From assembly GCA_021847855.1 (NCBI GenBank), contig JAJZOT010000160.1, positions 1 to 5,008 on the forward strand: a stretch of 5,008 nucleotides of DNA. Reading direction: 5' to 3'. A program made the translations under genes and the position numbers. Source of the stretch: Thermoplasmata archaeon (GTDB lineage: Archaea; Thermoplasmatota; Thermoplasmata; Thermoplasmatales; Thermoplasmataceae). The first letter of the stretch is position 1. Every line of letters starts with the position of its first letter. This document shows, piece after piece, positions 1-4,832 of the stretch. The notes below the pieces were generated by a model. The model was not told the origin of the DNA and did not search any database. It was given only the letters and a program-made list of their open reading frames with translations.

Positions 1-1018
1 AACTTACGCTCTGAAAGATCAGTATTTTTCCCTTGTAATCAAACCCCTTGATCTCCCCATGATGTGTTCCCTTTACGGTTAGCGTCTGGAAATTCTTCTT
101 ATCCATCAACTGAGTTTCATTGTTGTTTGATGAAACTGCTATGAAATCTCGGATCTCTGATACTTCATCGGAAAAAGTGTACTGTCCGTTGTAGAATTCA
201 TTCTGGACAATGTCAATCCGCCGTTCGGTTATGGGATCTATTACGGTGATAGTATTCGCATTGATCTTCTGGAGGATAAGGGCCGAACCCTTGTGTGAAA
301 TTACTGAACCTGGTTTCAGGTTGAGTATCCTCACCAGGTTGGTATACCGGTATAAATCACCCCCATCACCTCTTCCGGCCAGTTTCTTTGTAATCGTGGT
401 TTCGGAGAAATAGTGATCGTGAATATATTTGGTAAGTTTGATCCCGTCCGTTTTCTTCCCAAGATAAATGTCGACTCCTTCTTTTACCCTTGTAATCTTG
501 GACACAAAAGAATCACTTGCACTGGAGTCAAGGTTGTCCAGCATATTTGAGATGTTGGCAAGAACTGTATCTATTATCTTTGAATAATCAGTGGTATAAG
601 TTCTCAGCTGGATAATGGATTCGTAATATGACCCGCTAATTTTATTGCAAGTGGGGCAACTGTTCAGAAGTATTTTGGACGGAATGCTCATACTTCTCCC
701 CGGGACGCTTACGTTATCAGTCTGAATCTCCGTGTGAAAATCAATTCTGGAATCAAGTCGCCTCAGAATGATGTTATCCTTCCGCACCCTCACAGTGACT
801 TTAGGGTCTTTCCTCACCAAGTGCTCTTCCAGTTTCCTGGAAAGCCCGTCTTCCACTTTACCTCTAGACCAGGAATTACCTATCTTGTAAGAATCACATT
901 TGGGGCACAAGGTAACATCTACGGAACCAACAGTGGTTATCTGAACATGGTTTGACAGACACTCCCCACAGAGACCCCTGATAACTGCCGGATTCTTATC
1001 ACAGACAATGCAATTCAT
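1..1018 (-). CDS. nmd3: NMD3-family zinc-binding protein (archaeal NMD3), C-terminus cut by window edge
   Basis: Eukaryotic NMD3 is the adaptor on the large (60S) ribosomal subunit during late assembly and export; archaeal homologues lack the shuttling tail and presumably act on the 50S subunit, but their role is not well defined. I translated 339 uninterrupted codons from the ATG at 1018 to the edge. Eight cysteines in four CxxC pairs are visible: C3/C6, C17/C20, C38/C41 and C121/C124, the expected two zinc sites of the NMD3 N-terminal domain. The segment SYYESIIQLR (residues 130-139), directly after the fourth pair, is a family hallmark. The region of residues 200-270, with KKLAGRGDGG and beta-rich sequence after it, fits the later eIF5A/SH3-like part. 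The start is 3 bases downstream of the dehydrogenase stop (TGA-ATC-ATG), so translation is probably coupled. Archaeal members are roughly this long, so only a few residues should be missing. The family call is firm; the cellular role is inferred. Confidence 0.9.
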   Translation of the reverse strand, partial: MNCIVCDKNPAVIRGLCGECLSNHVQITTVGSVDVTLCPKCDSYKIGNSWSRGKVEDGLSRKLEEHLVRKDPKVTVRVRKDNIILRRLDSRIDFHTEIQTDNVSVPGRSMSIPSKILLNSCPTCNKISGSYYESIIQLRTYTTDYSKIIDTVLANISNMLDNLDSSASDSFVSKITRVKEGVDIYLGKKTDGIKLTKYIHDHYFSETTITKKLAGRGDGGDLYRYTNLVRILNLKPGSVISHKGSALILQKINANTITVIDPITERRIDIVQNEFYNGQYTFSDEVSEIRDFIAVSSNNNETQLMDKKNFQTLTVKGTHHGEIKGFDYKGKILIFQSVS

Positions 1019-1021
1019 GAT

Positions 1022-2179
1022 TCATTCCGGTATCCTGTTATCCAACTTATAGTTTTTAACGAGTGCTGAAGATATCAGGTGTTTTCTTATCTCTGTAGTT
1101 CCTGCCCCTATCTGACCTAGTATCGCATCCCTTAGAAGGCGCTCAACTTCAGAATTCCTGACATACCCGATTCCACCGTATATCTGTATTGCCTCTCTCG
1201 CAATGTATTCCGCAGATTCAGCAACATGCATTATTGTGGCGGCAGCGCTTAACGAATTCATGGGATCTGTTTCAAGATCAGTCAATGCCTTGTTTGCAAG
1301 CAATTTACTTGTTTCATATTTTGTGTACATGTATGCCAGTTTTTCCTGGATCATTTCAAACTGGTAAAGAAATTTACCTGACTGTTTCCTCTCAGTAGCG
1401 TATTTTAGTGAGAGTTCCAGAGCCCTTCTTGCCAACCCGATAAATATGAATGACAGTATAACCCTCTCGGAATTCAACCCGCTCAGTATTATATCTTTCC
1501 CTTTTCCGTATTCACCGACAATTCTATTTTTAGGAATTTCAACAGAATCAAAAAATACCTCGCCAGTTGGAGACCCTCTCATTCCCATCTTATCAAATTT
1601 AACTCCCCTTGAAACTCCACTGTCGTTCCCCAGGACAGCGAATGCCGTATGATTCTCACCGGTCTTTGCATATGTCAGGAAAATATCAGAATACGGTGCA
1701 TTGGTGATAAGGGTCTTACTCCCGGTTATAACAAACTTGTCTCCAACGGTTGTGGCTGAGGTTTTCATTGCAAGGGCGTCAGACCCGGACCCGGGTTCTG
1801 TGAGACATAGCGATCCGATCCATTCTCCGGATGCCAGTTTTGGGACATAATTTTCCCTTATGTATTCGGAGCCATTTCTATAGAGATTATCAAGACATAG
1901 ATTGCTATGTGCGCCGTAAGAGAGAGCCAGTGAGGCTGATGCATACCCAAGTTCTTCTTCGATTATTGCCTGTGCCTTATAGTCCATGCCTGATCCCCCG
2001 TACTCTTCGGGAATCGTTACACCAAGGAATCCTAGCTTTCCCATTTTTTTAAAAATGTCAACCGGAAATTCATCCTCTTTGTCAATCCTGGAAGCCAAAG
2101 GCATCACCTCTTTGAGTACAAATTCTCTTGCCGTGGACCGGAATAATTCGTAGACTTCTGGAGAAGCAGTTTTTTGCAT
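1022..2179 (-). CDS. Acyl-CoA dehydrogenase, isovaleryl-CoA dehydrogenase type
   Basis: FAD enzyme, 385 aa, full length for the family; it would oxidise a short or branched acyl-CoA to the 2-enoyl-CoA and pass electrons to an electron-transfer flavoprotein, for example isovaleryl-CoA in leucine breakdown. N-terminal helical domain is roughly residues 1-122, the middle beta domain 123-230, the C-terminal helical domain 231-385. The acyl-CoA dehydrogenase signature LCLTEPGSGSD is at 124-134 and the FAD/ADP-contact segment IQIYGGIGYV at 331-340. Two features point to the isovaleryl type: LSYGAHSNLC at 86-95, shared with human IVD, and the catalytic base. In most family members the base is the Glu of a C-terminal YEGT motif; here that site reads IGAGTTEI (A359), while GLNSERV (234-240) supplies E238 in the helix where IVD carries its base. 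The enzyme heads a unit with nmd3, 3 bases downstream. The ATG is chosen because the protein aligns from its first residues and a TATA box sits about 27 bases upstream. Exact substrate is unproven. Confidence 0.93.
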   Translation of the reverse strand: MQKTASPEVYELFRSTAREFVLKEVMPLASRIDKEDEFPVDIFKKMGKLGFLGVTIPEEYGGSGMDYKAQAIIEEELGYASASLALSYGAHSNLCLDNLYRNGSEYIRENYVPKLASGEWIGSLCLTEPGSGSDALAMKTSATTVGDKFVITGSKTLITNAPYSDIFLTYAKTGENHTAFAVLGNDSGVSRGVKFDKMGMRGSPTGEVFFDSVEIPKNRIVGEYGKGKDIILSGLNSERVILSFIFIGLARRALELSLKYATERKQSGKFLYQFEMIQEKLAYMYTKYETSKLLANKALTDLETDPMNSLSAAATIMHVAESAEYIAREAIQIYGGIGYVRNSEVERLLRDAILGQIGAGTTEIRKHLISSALVKNYKLDNRIPE

Positions 2180-2200
2180 GGTGTGTAATAGAAAAATTGG

Positions 2201-2212
2201 ATATTAATTAAT
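2201..2212 (-). promoter_or_regulatory. Probable TATA box of the dehydrogenase-nmd3 unit (leaderless)
   Basis: On the minus strand this reads ATTAATTAATAT. Its centre is about 27 bases before the A of the dehydrogenase ATG (2179), which is the usual archaeal distance from TATA box to transcription start. The bases between (2180-2200) hold no Shine-Dalgarno-like purine run. The simplest reading is a transcript that begins at or within a few bases of the ATG, as is common in Thermoplasmata. The box overlaps the stop of the doubtful small ORF at 2208-2321. Confidence 0.55.
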
Positions 2213-2321
2213 GGCGATCATTTGGTGCGATATCTGGAATTGTTATGAGCTTGATTCCTTTGCTGGTTATGTTGAAATACTGATTCAGACCGATGATGTC
2301 CTTCCCGTTGTTGCCTGACAC
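2208..2321 (-). CDS. Doubtful small ORF, 37 aa, unknown
   Basis: Read from a GTG at 2321, the frame gives 37 residues ending in IPDIAPNDRH and a TAA at 2208. The same frame is open back to an ATG at 2405 (65 aa), but that longer version would run through a TATA-like box and an inverted repeat, so the shorter one is the better candidate if either is real. Codon choice (AAC, AAG, GAC, ATC) looks like that of neighbouring genes. Against it, I recognise no family, the purines GGGGA lie too close to the GTG to act as a normal ribosome-binding site, and a frame this short can arise by chance. The stretch may instead be a non-coding RNA or the 5' part of a longer dehydrogenase transcript. Confidence 0.2.
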   Translation of the reverse strand: MSGNNGKDIIGLNQYFNITSKGIKLITIPDIAPNDRH

Positions 2322-2350
2322 TCCCCACTCACGAGAATTAAAATAGTTGA

Positions 2351-2363
2351 TTTTTAATATATG
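2351..2363 (-). promoter_or_regulatory. TATA-like box on the minus strand
   Basis: The minus strand reads CATATATTAAAAA, a good match to an archaeal TATA box. A start about 26 bases downstream would fall near 2331, about 10 bases before the GTG of the small ORF. It could drive that ORF, a small RNA, or a second, longer transcript of the dehydrogenase gene. A+T-rich intergenic DNA produces such boxes by chance, so support is moderate at best. Confidence 0.3.
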
Positions 2364-2380
2364 GGGGTTTGGGTGGAGAA

Positions 2381-2438
2381 CTGCGATGGTCAGATATACC
2401 AACATATAGATTTGTTGGGTAAATTTCCATTCTCGCAG
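2381..2438. repeat. Compound inverted repeat / possible hairpin
   Basis: The outer arms are CTGCGATGG (2381-2389) and CCAT (2427-2430) plus CGCAG (2434-2438). They pair over 9 bases, with an unpaired TCT (2431-2433) on the right side. Nested inside are CCAACA (2399-2404) and TGTTGG (2413-2418), a perfect 6-bp stem with an 8-base loop. GAGAA (2376-2380) can also pair with TTCTC (2430-2434), which would exclude the outer stem. It lies between the two divergent promoters. It could be an operator for a dimeric regulator or an RNA structure; no T-run follows on either strand, so a simple terminator is unlikely. Confidence 0.45.
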
Positions 2439-2461
2439 ATAATAAGGAAATGTGTCTGGTC

Positions 2462-2472
2462 AATAAAATATA
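2462..2472 (+). promoter_or_regulatory. Probable TATA box of the zinc-ribbon/PH gene
   Basis: AATAAAATATA is centred at about 2467. With the usual archaeal spacing, transcription would begin near 2490-2495. That is just at the start of the Shine-Dalgarno at 2492-2500 and gives a leader of roughly 11-16 bases before the proposed start at 2506, similar in length to the leader inferred for the Rpo7 gene. Confidence 0.5.
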
Positions 2473-2491
2473 GGGCTTCACCACGCTGTCT

Positions 2492-2500
2492 GAGGAGAGG
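2492..2500 (+). promoter_or_regulatory. Ribosome-binding site that supports an ACG start at 2506
   Basis: GAGGAGAGG contains GGAG at 2494-2497, complementary to the archaeal 16S rRNA 3' end. There are 8 bases between GGAG and ACG at 2506. The nearest in-frame ATG (2596) is about 100 bases away and has no comparable purine run directly ahead of it. The other nearby ATG (2511) is out of frame and reads only one further codon before a stop (ATG-CGA-TAA). The site therefore argues that translation begins at 2506 (ACG) or possibly 2503 (ATC). Confidence 0.55.
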
Positions 2501-2505
2501 ATATC

Positions 2506-3306
2506 ACGAGATGCGATAAATGTGGAAACCGAATATCAAGACGGAAAAATTTTTGCAACCATTGCGGGAATCCTTTTGATGAAAATAACTCTGGCATGGA
2601 CCCTCACAACATCGATCCATCATCAGATAATATCATCTCTCTGGACCCCAATGTCGATCCTTCGGTGGAGAGGGTGGTTGGGCAATTCACACCCAATAGG
2701 AATGCCCTTAAAAGTCTTTCAAGGCAAAAATTCGGGATTGCTTTAGTTCAGGTGACTTTAATGACTGTTCCTTCCGTGATACTGCCAGCCATTTCAATAG
2801 AACGCATTAGTCTCCATATCTTTGAACTCATAATTATTTCTCTGGTTATAGTGTCTTTGGCTTCAGTATTACCTCAATGGTTCAGCATAAGAAGCATTTC
2901 CAGAACCGTGTATGTTGTAACTGAGAAGAGAGCGATAATAGCTGCATCCCTCGGCAGGAAAATAAAAAAAGAATTTCCCATGAATGAAATTGAAAGAGCG
3001 GTTATGATCAATAGTCCACTTCAGACTATTAATTATTATGCAGTTTTTTTCCCGGCAAATGGATATCTTGACCTTAATGGATTGTATACCAATCTTCCGG
3101 TTTCCATTTCATTGTTGGCCAGGATACAGAATATTGACAAGAAGGAGCATGGAGAAAAGCCCAAATTGCGGCATATTTTTGCGAGTGCCAGAAAAATTTC
3201 AAAACAGGTTCGAAAAAGAAGCTTTCTCTATTTGAGTGAGCAGGATGCCGTTAAGATAGTGAACTTGTTTCAAAGTATAAAAACAGGGAAAAAAGTAATT
3301 GGTTAG
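2506..3306 (+). CDS. Zinc-ribbon membrane protein with bacterial-PH-like domain (non-ATG start proposed)
   Basis: Membrane protein of unknown function, 266 aa if begun at ACG (2506) and 236 aa if begun at the first ATG (2596). The longer frame is open from the TGA at 2491 and encodes a textbook zinc ribbon: C3, C6, C17 and C20, in CDKCGN and FCNHCGNPF. The first residues, (M)RCDKCGN, match how such ribbons normally begin. A polar linker follows (about residues 25-75). Two predicted transmembrane helices lie at about 76-98 and 103-126. A domain starting TVYVVTEKRAIIA (134-146) and ending near FLYLSEQDAVKIVNLF resembles bPH_2/YdbS-YdbT-type PH domains, probably on the cytoplasmic face. No ATG, GTG or TTG exists between 2494 and 2596 in frame. 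A single T-to-C change would turn an ATG at 2506 into the ACG seen, so a real ACG start, a recent mutation and a base error are all possible. The gene stands alone between its own promoter and the rpo7 leader region. The domain calls are good and the function is unknown. Confidence 0.8.
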   Translation, partial: TRCDKCGNRISRRKNFCNHCGNPFDENNSGMDPHNIDPSSDNIISLDPNVDPSVERVVGQFTPNRNALKSLSRQKFGIALVQVTLMTVPSVILPAISIERISLHIFELIIISLVIVSLASVLPQWFSIRSISRTVYVVTEKRAIIAASLGRKIKKEFPMNEIERAVMINSPLQTINYYAVFFPANGYLDLNGLYTNLPVSISLLARIQNIDKKEHGEKPKLRHIFASARKISKQVRKRSFLYLSEQDAVKIVNLFQSIKTGKKVIG

Positions 3307-3312
3307 ATTCCT

Positions 3313-3324
3313 GAAGTTAACTTC
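3313..3324. repeat. Perfect 12-bp palindrome
   Basis: GAAGTTAACTTC reads the same on both strands and begins 6 bases after the stop codon of the zinc-ribbon/PH gene. There is no loop, so it is a better candidate for a dimeric protein-binding site than for an RNA hairpin. It lies about 90 bases ahead of the distal TATA boxes of the rpo7 region. A palindrome of this length could be chance. Confidence 0.35.
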
Positions 3325-3410
3325 TTGGTAAGGTGAAACAGCATCCTATCATGGGAAAAGTGGATCAGAATCAAATGATTGTAGCAAAAGTAGCATAAGG
3401 TTAATAATGC

Positions 3411-3431
3411 TTTATAATATGCCCTATAATA
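3411..3431 (+). promoter_or_regulatory. Tandem TATA boxes, distal promoter of the rpo7 operon or of a small ORF
   Basis: TTTATAATAT (3411-3420) and CTATAATA (3424-3431) contain the same heptamer TATAATA 12 bases apart. A start driven by the first box would fall near 3441-3443, directly before the GTG at 3444. The second box would place the start near 3454. This may be a distal promoter giving the rpo7 operon a leader of about 120 bases, or the promoter of a small gene or RNA in 3441-3578. Confidence 0.45.
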
Positions 3432-3443
3432 AGCCTGCAGGTA

Positions 3444-3578
3444 GTGAAACCTAGGGAAAGGCAAAGCATTGGGAACATAACGCCAGGAAAAAATAAGGGG
3501 TTTTTCCAGCTTTACTTTAAATCCGGGTTATCAGATTTCACTTTTGCAGGGAAGGTGCAAAATGTACGTTATAGTTGA
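3444..3578 (+). CDS. Possible small ORF, 44 aa, GTG start, overlapping the rpo7 start
   Basis: A GTG at 3444 opens a 44-codon frame that ends with TGA at 3576-3578, 17 bases inside the Rpo7 gene in another frame. The GTG lies about 28 bases after the centre of a strong TATA box, so it could be translated from a leaderless or nearly leaderless transcript. The predicted peptide is basic and aromatic-rich, with a middle segment GKNKGFFQLYFKSGLSDF, and codon choice looks natural. I do not recognise it. A frame this length in 255 bases can occur by chance, and the same DNA holds the proximal promoter and ribosome-binding site of rpo7. It might also act as an upstream ORF controlling rpo7. Confidence 0.25.
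   Translation: MKPRERQSIGNITPGKNKGFFQLYFKSGLSDFTFAGKVQNVRYS
3486..3507 (+). repeat. Hairpin-forming inverted repeat in the rpo7 leader region
   Basis: GGAAAAA (3486-3492) and TTTTTCC (3501-3507) form a perfect 7-bp stem with an 8-base loop containing GGGG. It lies between the distal and proximal TATA boxes. On the plus strand the right arm includes five T residues, so it could slow or end transcripts from the distal promoter before the rpo7 gene. The stem is A/T-rich and weak. Confidence 0.3.
3514..3522 (+). promoter_or_regulatory. Probable proximal TATA box of the rpo7-spt4-dpck-rps24e operon
   Basis: ACTTTAAAT is centred near 3518. The expected start is about 3544, which gives a leader of about 18 bases that contains the AAGGTG ribosome-binding site. 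This is the promoter position best suited to the Rpo7 start chosen here. Confidence 0.55.
3552..3557 (+). promoter_or_regulatory. Ribosome-binding site of rpo7
   Basis: AAGGTG matches the archaeal Shine-Dalgarno core and is followed by 4 bases and then the ATG at 3562. It decides the start: an upstream in-frame TTG at 3544 would place this site inside the coding region and add six residues not expected ahead of the conserved MY-beginning N-terminus. Confidence 0.7.
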
Positions 3579-4143
3579 AGATGACTATATAGCCAGAATC
3601 CCTCCAGAGAAACTTGGCCTGGATTACGATCAAGCAGTCCTTGATGTAGCGAAATCGTTACTTGAAGGTCGGTTGATAGATTTCAAAGATGAAAAGGACG
3701 ATACGCGAATCATCGGAAAGTGTTATGTGGTATCCATCATGGGAGTCGATAAATTGGGCGATGGCGCAATAGTTCACGGTGATGGTGGAGTTTATCAATC
3801 AGTGCATTTCAAGGCTCTGGCATATTACCCGGAGATGCAGGAAATTGTTGAGGGAATTGTCGTTTCAATTCAGAATTTTGGTGCTTTCATAAAATTCGGA
3901 CCGTTTGAGGGTCTGCTACACAAGAGCCAGATAATGGATGACAGGATAGACGTTGATCTTAACAACCAGCGTTTCATAGGAAAGGACACGAAAAGAGACA
4001 TTAAGGCCGGTGACAAAGTGCGAATTAGAATTGTTGCTCTGAACCTTAGTTCTTCGTCTATAGAAGATAGCAAAATAGGATTCACGATGAAACAGCTTGG
4101 CCTGTCTAAAATAGACTGGCTAGGCAAAAAAATAGAGAATTAG
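3562..4143 (+). CDS. rpo7: DNA-directed RNA polymerase subunit Rpo7 (RpoE', Rpb7 homologue)
   Basis: Subunit of the archaeal RNA polymerase that pairs with Rpo4 to form the stalk, which helps open the promoter, contacts TFE and binds the emerging RNA. The 193-aa length is normal. The N-terminal tip domain covers about residues 1-85 and begins MYVIVEDDYIARIPPEKLG; GDGGVYQSVHFKALAYYP lies at 73-90. An S1 RNA-binding domain follows (about 92-176), with the classic EGIVVSIQNFGAFIKFGPFEG near 97-117. The C-terminus IGFTMKQLGLSKIDWL matches the family closing motif. The ATG at 3562 is supported by the AAGGTG site and by alignment to the family. It is the first gene of a plus-strand operon; the spt4 start is 7 bases after its stop. 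The partner gene rpo4 is not in the window. Confidence 0.97.
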   Translation: MYVIVEDDYIARIPPEKLGLDYDQAVLDVAKSLLEGRLIDFKDEKDDTRIIGKCYVVSIMGVDKLGDGAIVHGDGGVYQSVHFKALAYYPEMQEIVEGIVVSIQNFGAFIKFGPFEGLLHKSQIMDDRIDVDLNNQRFIGKDTKRDIKAGDKVRIRIVALNLSSSSIEDSKIGFTMKQLGLSKIDWLGKKIEN

Positions 4144-4150
4144 ATGTTAT

Positions 4151-4345
4151 ATGAAGCAAATCTATCGTGCCTGTAAAAAATGCAAATTGATAACAACTGA
4201 GAAGAACTGCCCTATTCACGGAGAAGAAAAAACCTCTGCAGAGTGGTTTGGCTTCATCATAATCACTGAACCCAGGCTTTCAGCAATAGCTAACAGAGCA
4301 GAAATATTGGAGCCGGGTAGTTATGCAATTAAAGTCAGGCAGTGA
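4151..4345 (+). CDS. spt4: Transcription elongation factor Spt4 (RpoE'')
   Basis: Small zinc protein, 64 aa, that forms a heterodimer with Spt5 and raises RNA polymerase processivity by bridging the DNA cleft. The sequence begins with the metal-binding segment ACKKCKLITTEKNCPIHGE; the likely ligands are C8, C11, C20 and H23. Most archaeal Spt4 proteins have CPxC at the last pair, so the His is a substitution that can still bind zinc. The family core EWFGFIIITEPRLSAIA follows (31-47), then GSYAIKVRQ at the C-terminus. The start is 7 bases after the rpo7 stop with no clear ribosome-binding site, so translation is probably coupled. Its last 23 bases overlap the next gene. spt5 is not in the window. 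Confidence 0.95.
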   Translation: MKQIYRACKKCKLITTEKNCPIHGEEKTSAEWFGFIIITEPRLSAIANRAEILEPGSYAIKVRQ

Positions 4346-4832
4346 GTTCATAATCAGTGAAGACCTGCGAGTTGAGATTTCGAAGAGTAACGGGCCAATC
4401 TGTTCCGTTGAAAGTCTTTCTTCCGAATATAAGGATTGCAAAATTGTTTCCGTTGGCGACGTTACGACCCGGAACCTGCACAACGCGCTTTTGACACCTT
4501 TCCTGGAAGTGGTGGATTTAAAGACCCAACGCGGAACTGAGGGAGTGTTCAATCCGGTGCCAGGATCTTATAAAATACGCAATAATTCCGGAACTCTAAG
4601 CCATGACCTGTTCATGCTAATTGAGAGACTTATCGCTACTGGAGGAGGACGAATTGAGATAGATGGCGAGGAAGATCTTGCAGTTATACCAATAATTTTT
4701 TATTCAGACAAAAATACAGTTGTAGCTTACGGAATTCCAAATGTAGGAATGGCCTGCATAAGGGTAGATTCTGAAATCAAGGAACACGTTAAACAGTTAA
4801 TAGAAAGGATGGAAATTAAATGCCAGAACTAA
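4323..4832 (+). CDS. GTP-dependent dephospho-CoA kinase (archaeal DUF359 family)
   Basis: Cytoplasmic enzyme of the last step of CoA synthesis in archaea: it phosphorylates the 3'-hydroxyl of dephospho-CoA using GTP, and is unrelated to bacterial CoaE. The 169-aa protein is of usual length. Family motifs in order: a nucleotide-proximal start ISEDLRVEISKSNGP (11-24); VSVGDVTTRNL (42-52) with D46; VVDLKTQR (63-70) with D65 and K67; a Pro/Gly segment near NPVPGSYKI (77-85); GEEDLAVIP (115-123); and AYGIPNVGM (135-143). Assigning catalysis to particular acidic residues is inference from conservation. The ATG at 4323 lies within the end of spt4 (23-base overlap) in another frame, with GGAG at 4309-4312 ten bases upstream. 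The last codons overlap rps24e by 13 bases. Placement here is a known archaeal arrangement. Confidence 0.93.
   Translation: MQLKSGSEFIISEDLRVEISKSNGPICSVESLSSEYKDCKIVSVGDVTTRNLHNALLTPFLEVVDLKTQRGTEGVFNPVPGSYKIRNNSGTLSHDLFMLIERLIATGGGRIEIDGEEDLAVIPIIFYSDKNTVVAYGIPNVGMACIRVDSEIKEHVKQLIERMEIKCQN

Larger units (their letters stand above)
2180..2505. other. Divergent intergenic region between the dehydrogenase and the zinc-ribbon/PH gene
   Basis: This 326-base stretch separates two divergently transcribed genes. It contains, from left to right, the dehydrogenase TATA box, a weakly supported minus-strand small ORF with its own TATA-like box, a compound inverted repeat, and the TATA box and Shine-Dalgarno of the plus-strand gene. 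I see no tRNA and no convincing C/D box RNA. No confident protein gene is present. Confidence 0.6.

Noticed and set aside
2263..2335. Box C/D-like sRNA on the plus strand (ATGATGT near 2293 and CTGA at 2315-2318)
   Set aside because: Box C is imperfect, and no convincing second C'/D pair or terminal stem could be placed.
2596..3306. Start of the PH-like gene at ATG 2596
   Set aside because: It discards a complete zinc ribbon encoded in frame just upstream and has no ribosome-binding site.
3333..3398. Small plus-strand ORF of 21 codons from GTG 3333 to TAA 3398
   Set aside because: Too short, no TATA box at a suitable distance, no recognisable ribosome-binding site ahead of the GTG, and no family resemblance.
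3434..3441. CCTGCAGG palindrome
   Set aside because: An 8-base palindrome is short enough to be chance and has no partner nearby.
3544..3561. Six-codon upstream extension of Rpo7 from TTG at 3544
   Set aside because: The AAGGTG ribosome-binding site lies inside it and the family begins at the MYVIVED methionine.
3870..4127. Antisense open frame within rpo7
   Set aside because: It lies fully opposite a conserved gene, has no promoter or ribosome-binding site I could see, and its composition follows the rpo7 codons.
4280..4552. Antisense open frame across spt4 and the kinase gene
   Set aside because: Shadow of two well-supported plus-strand genes with no recognisable protein features.
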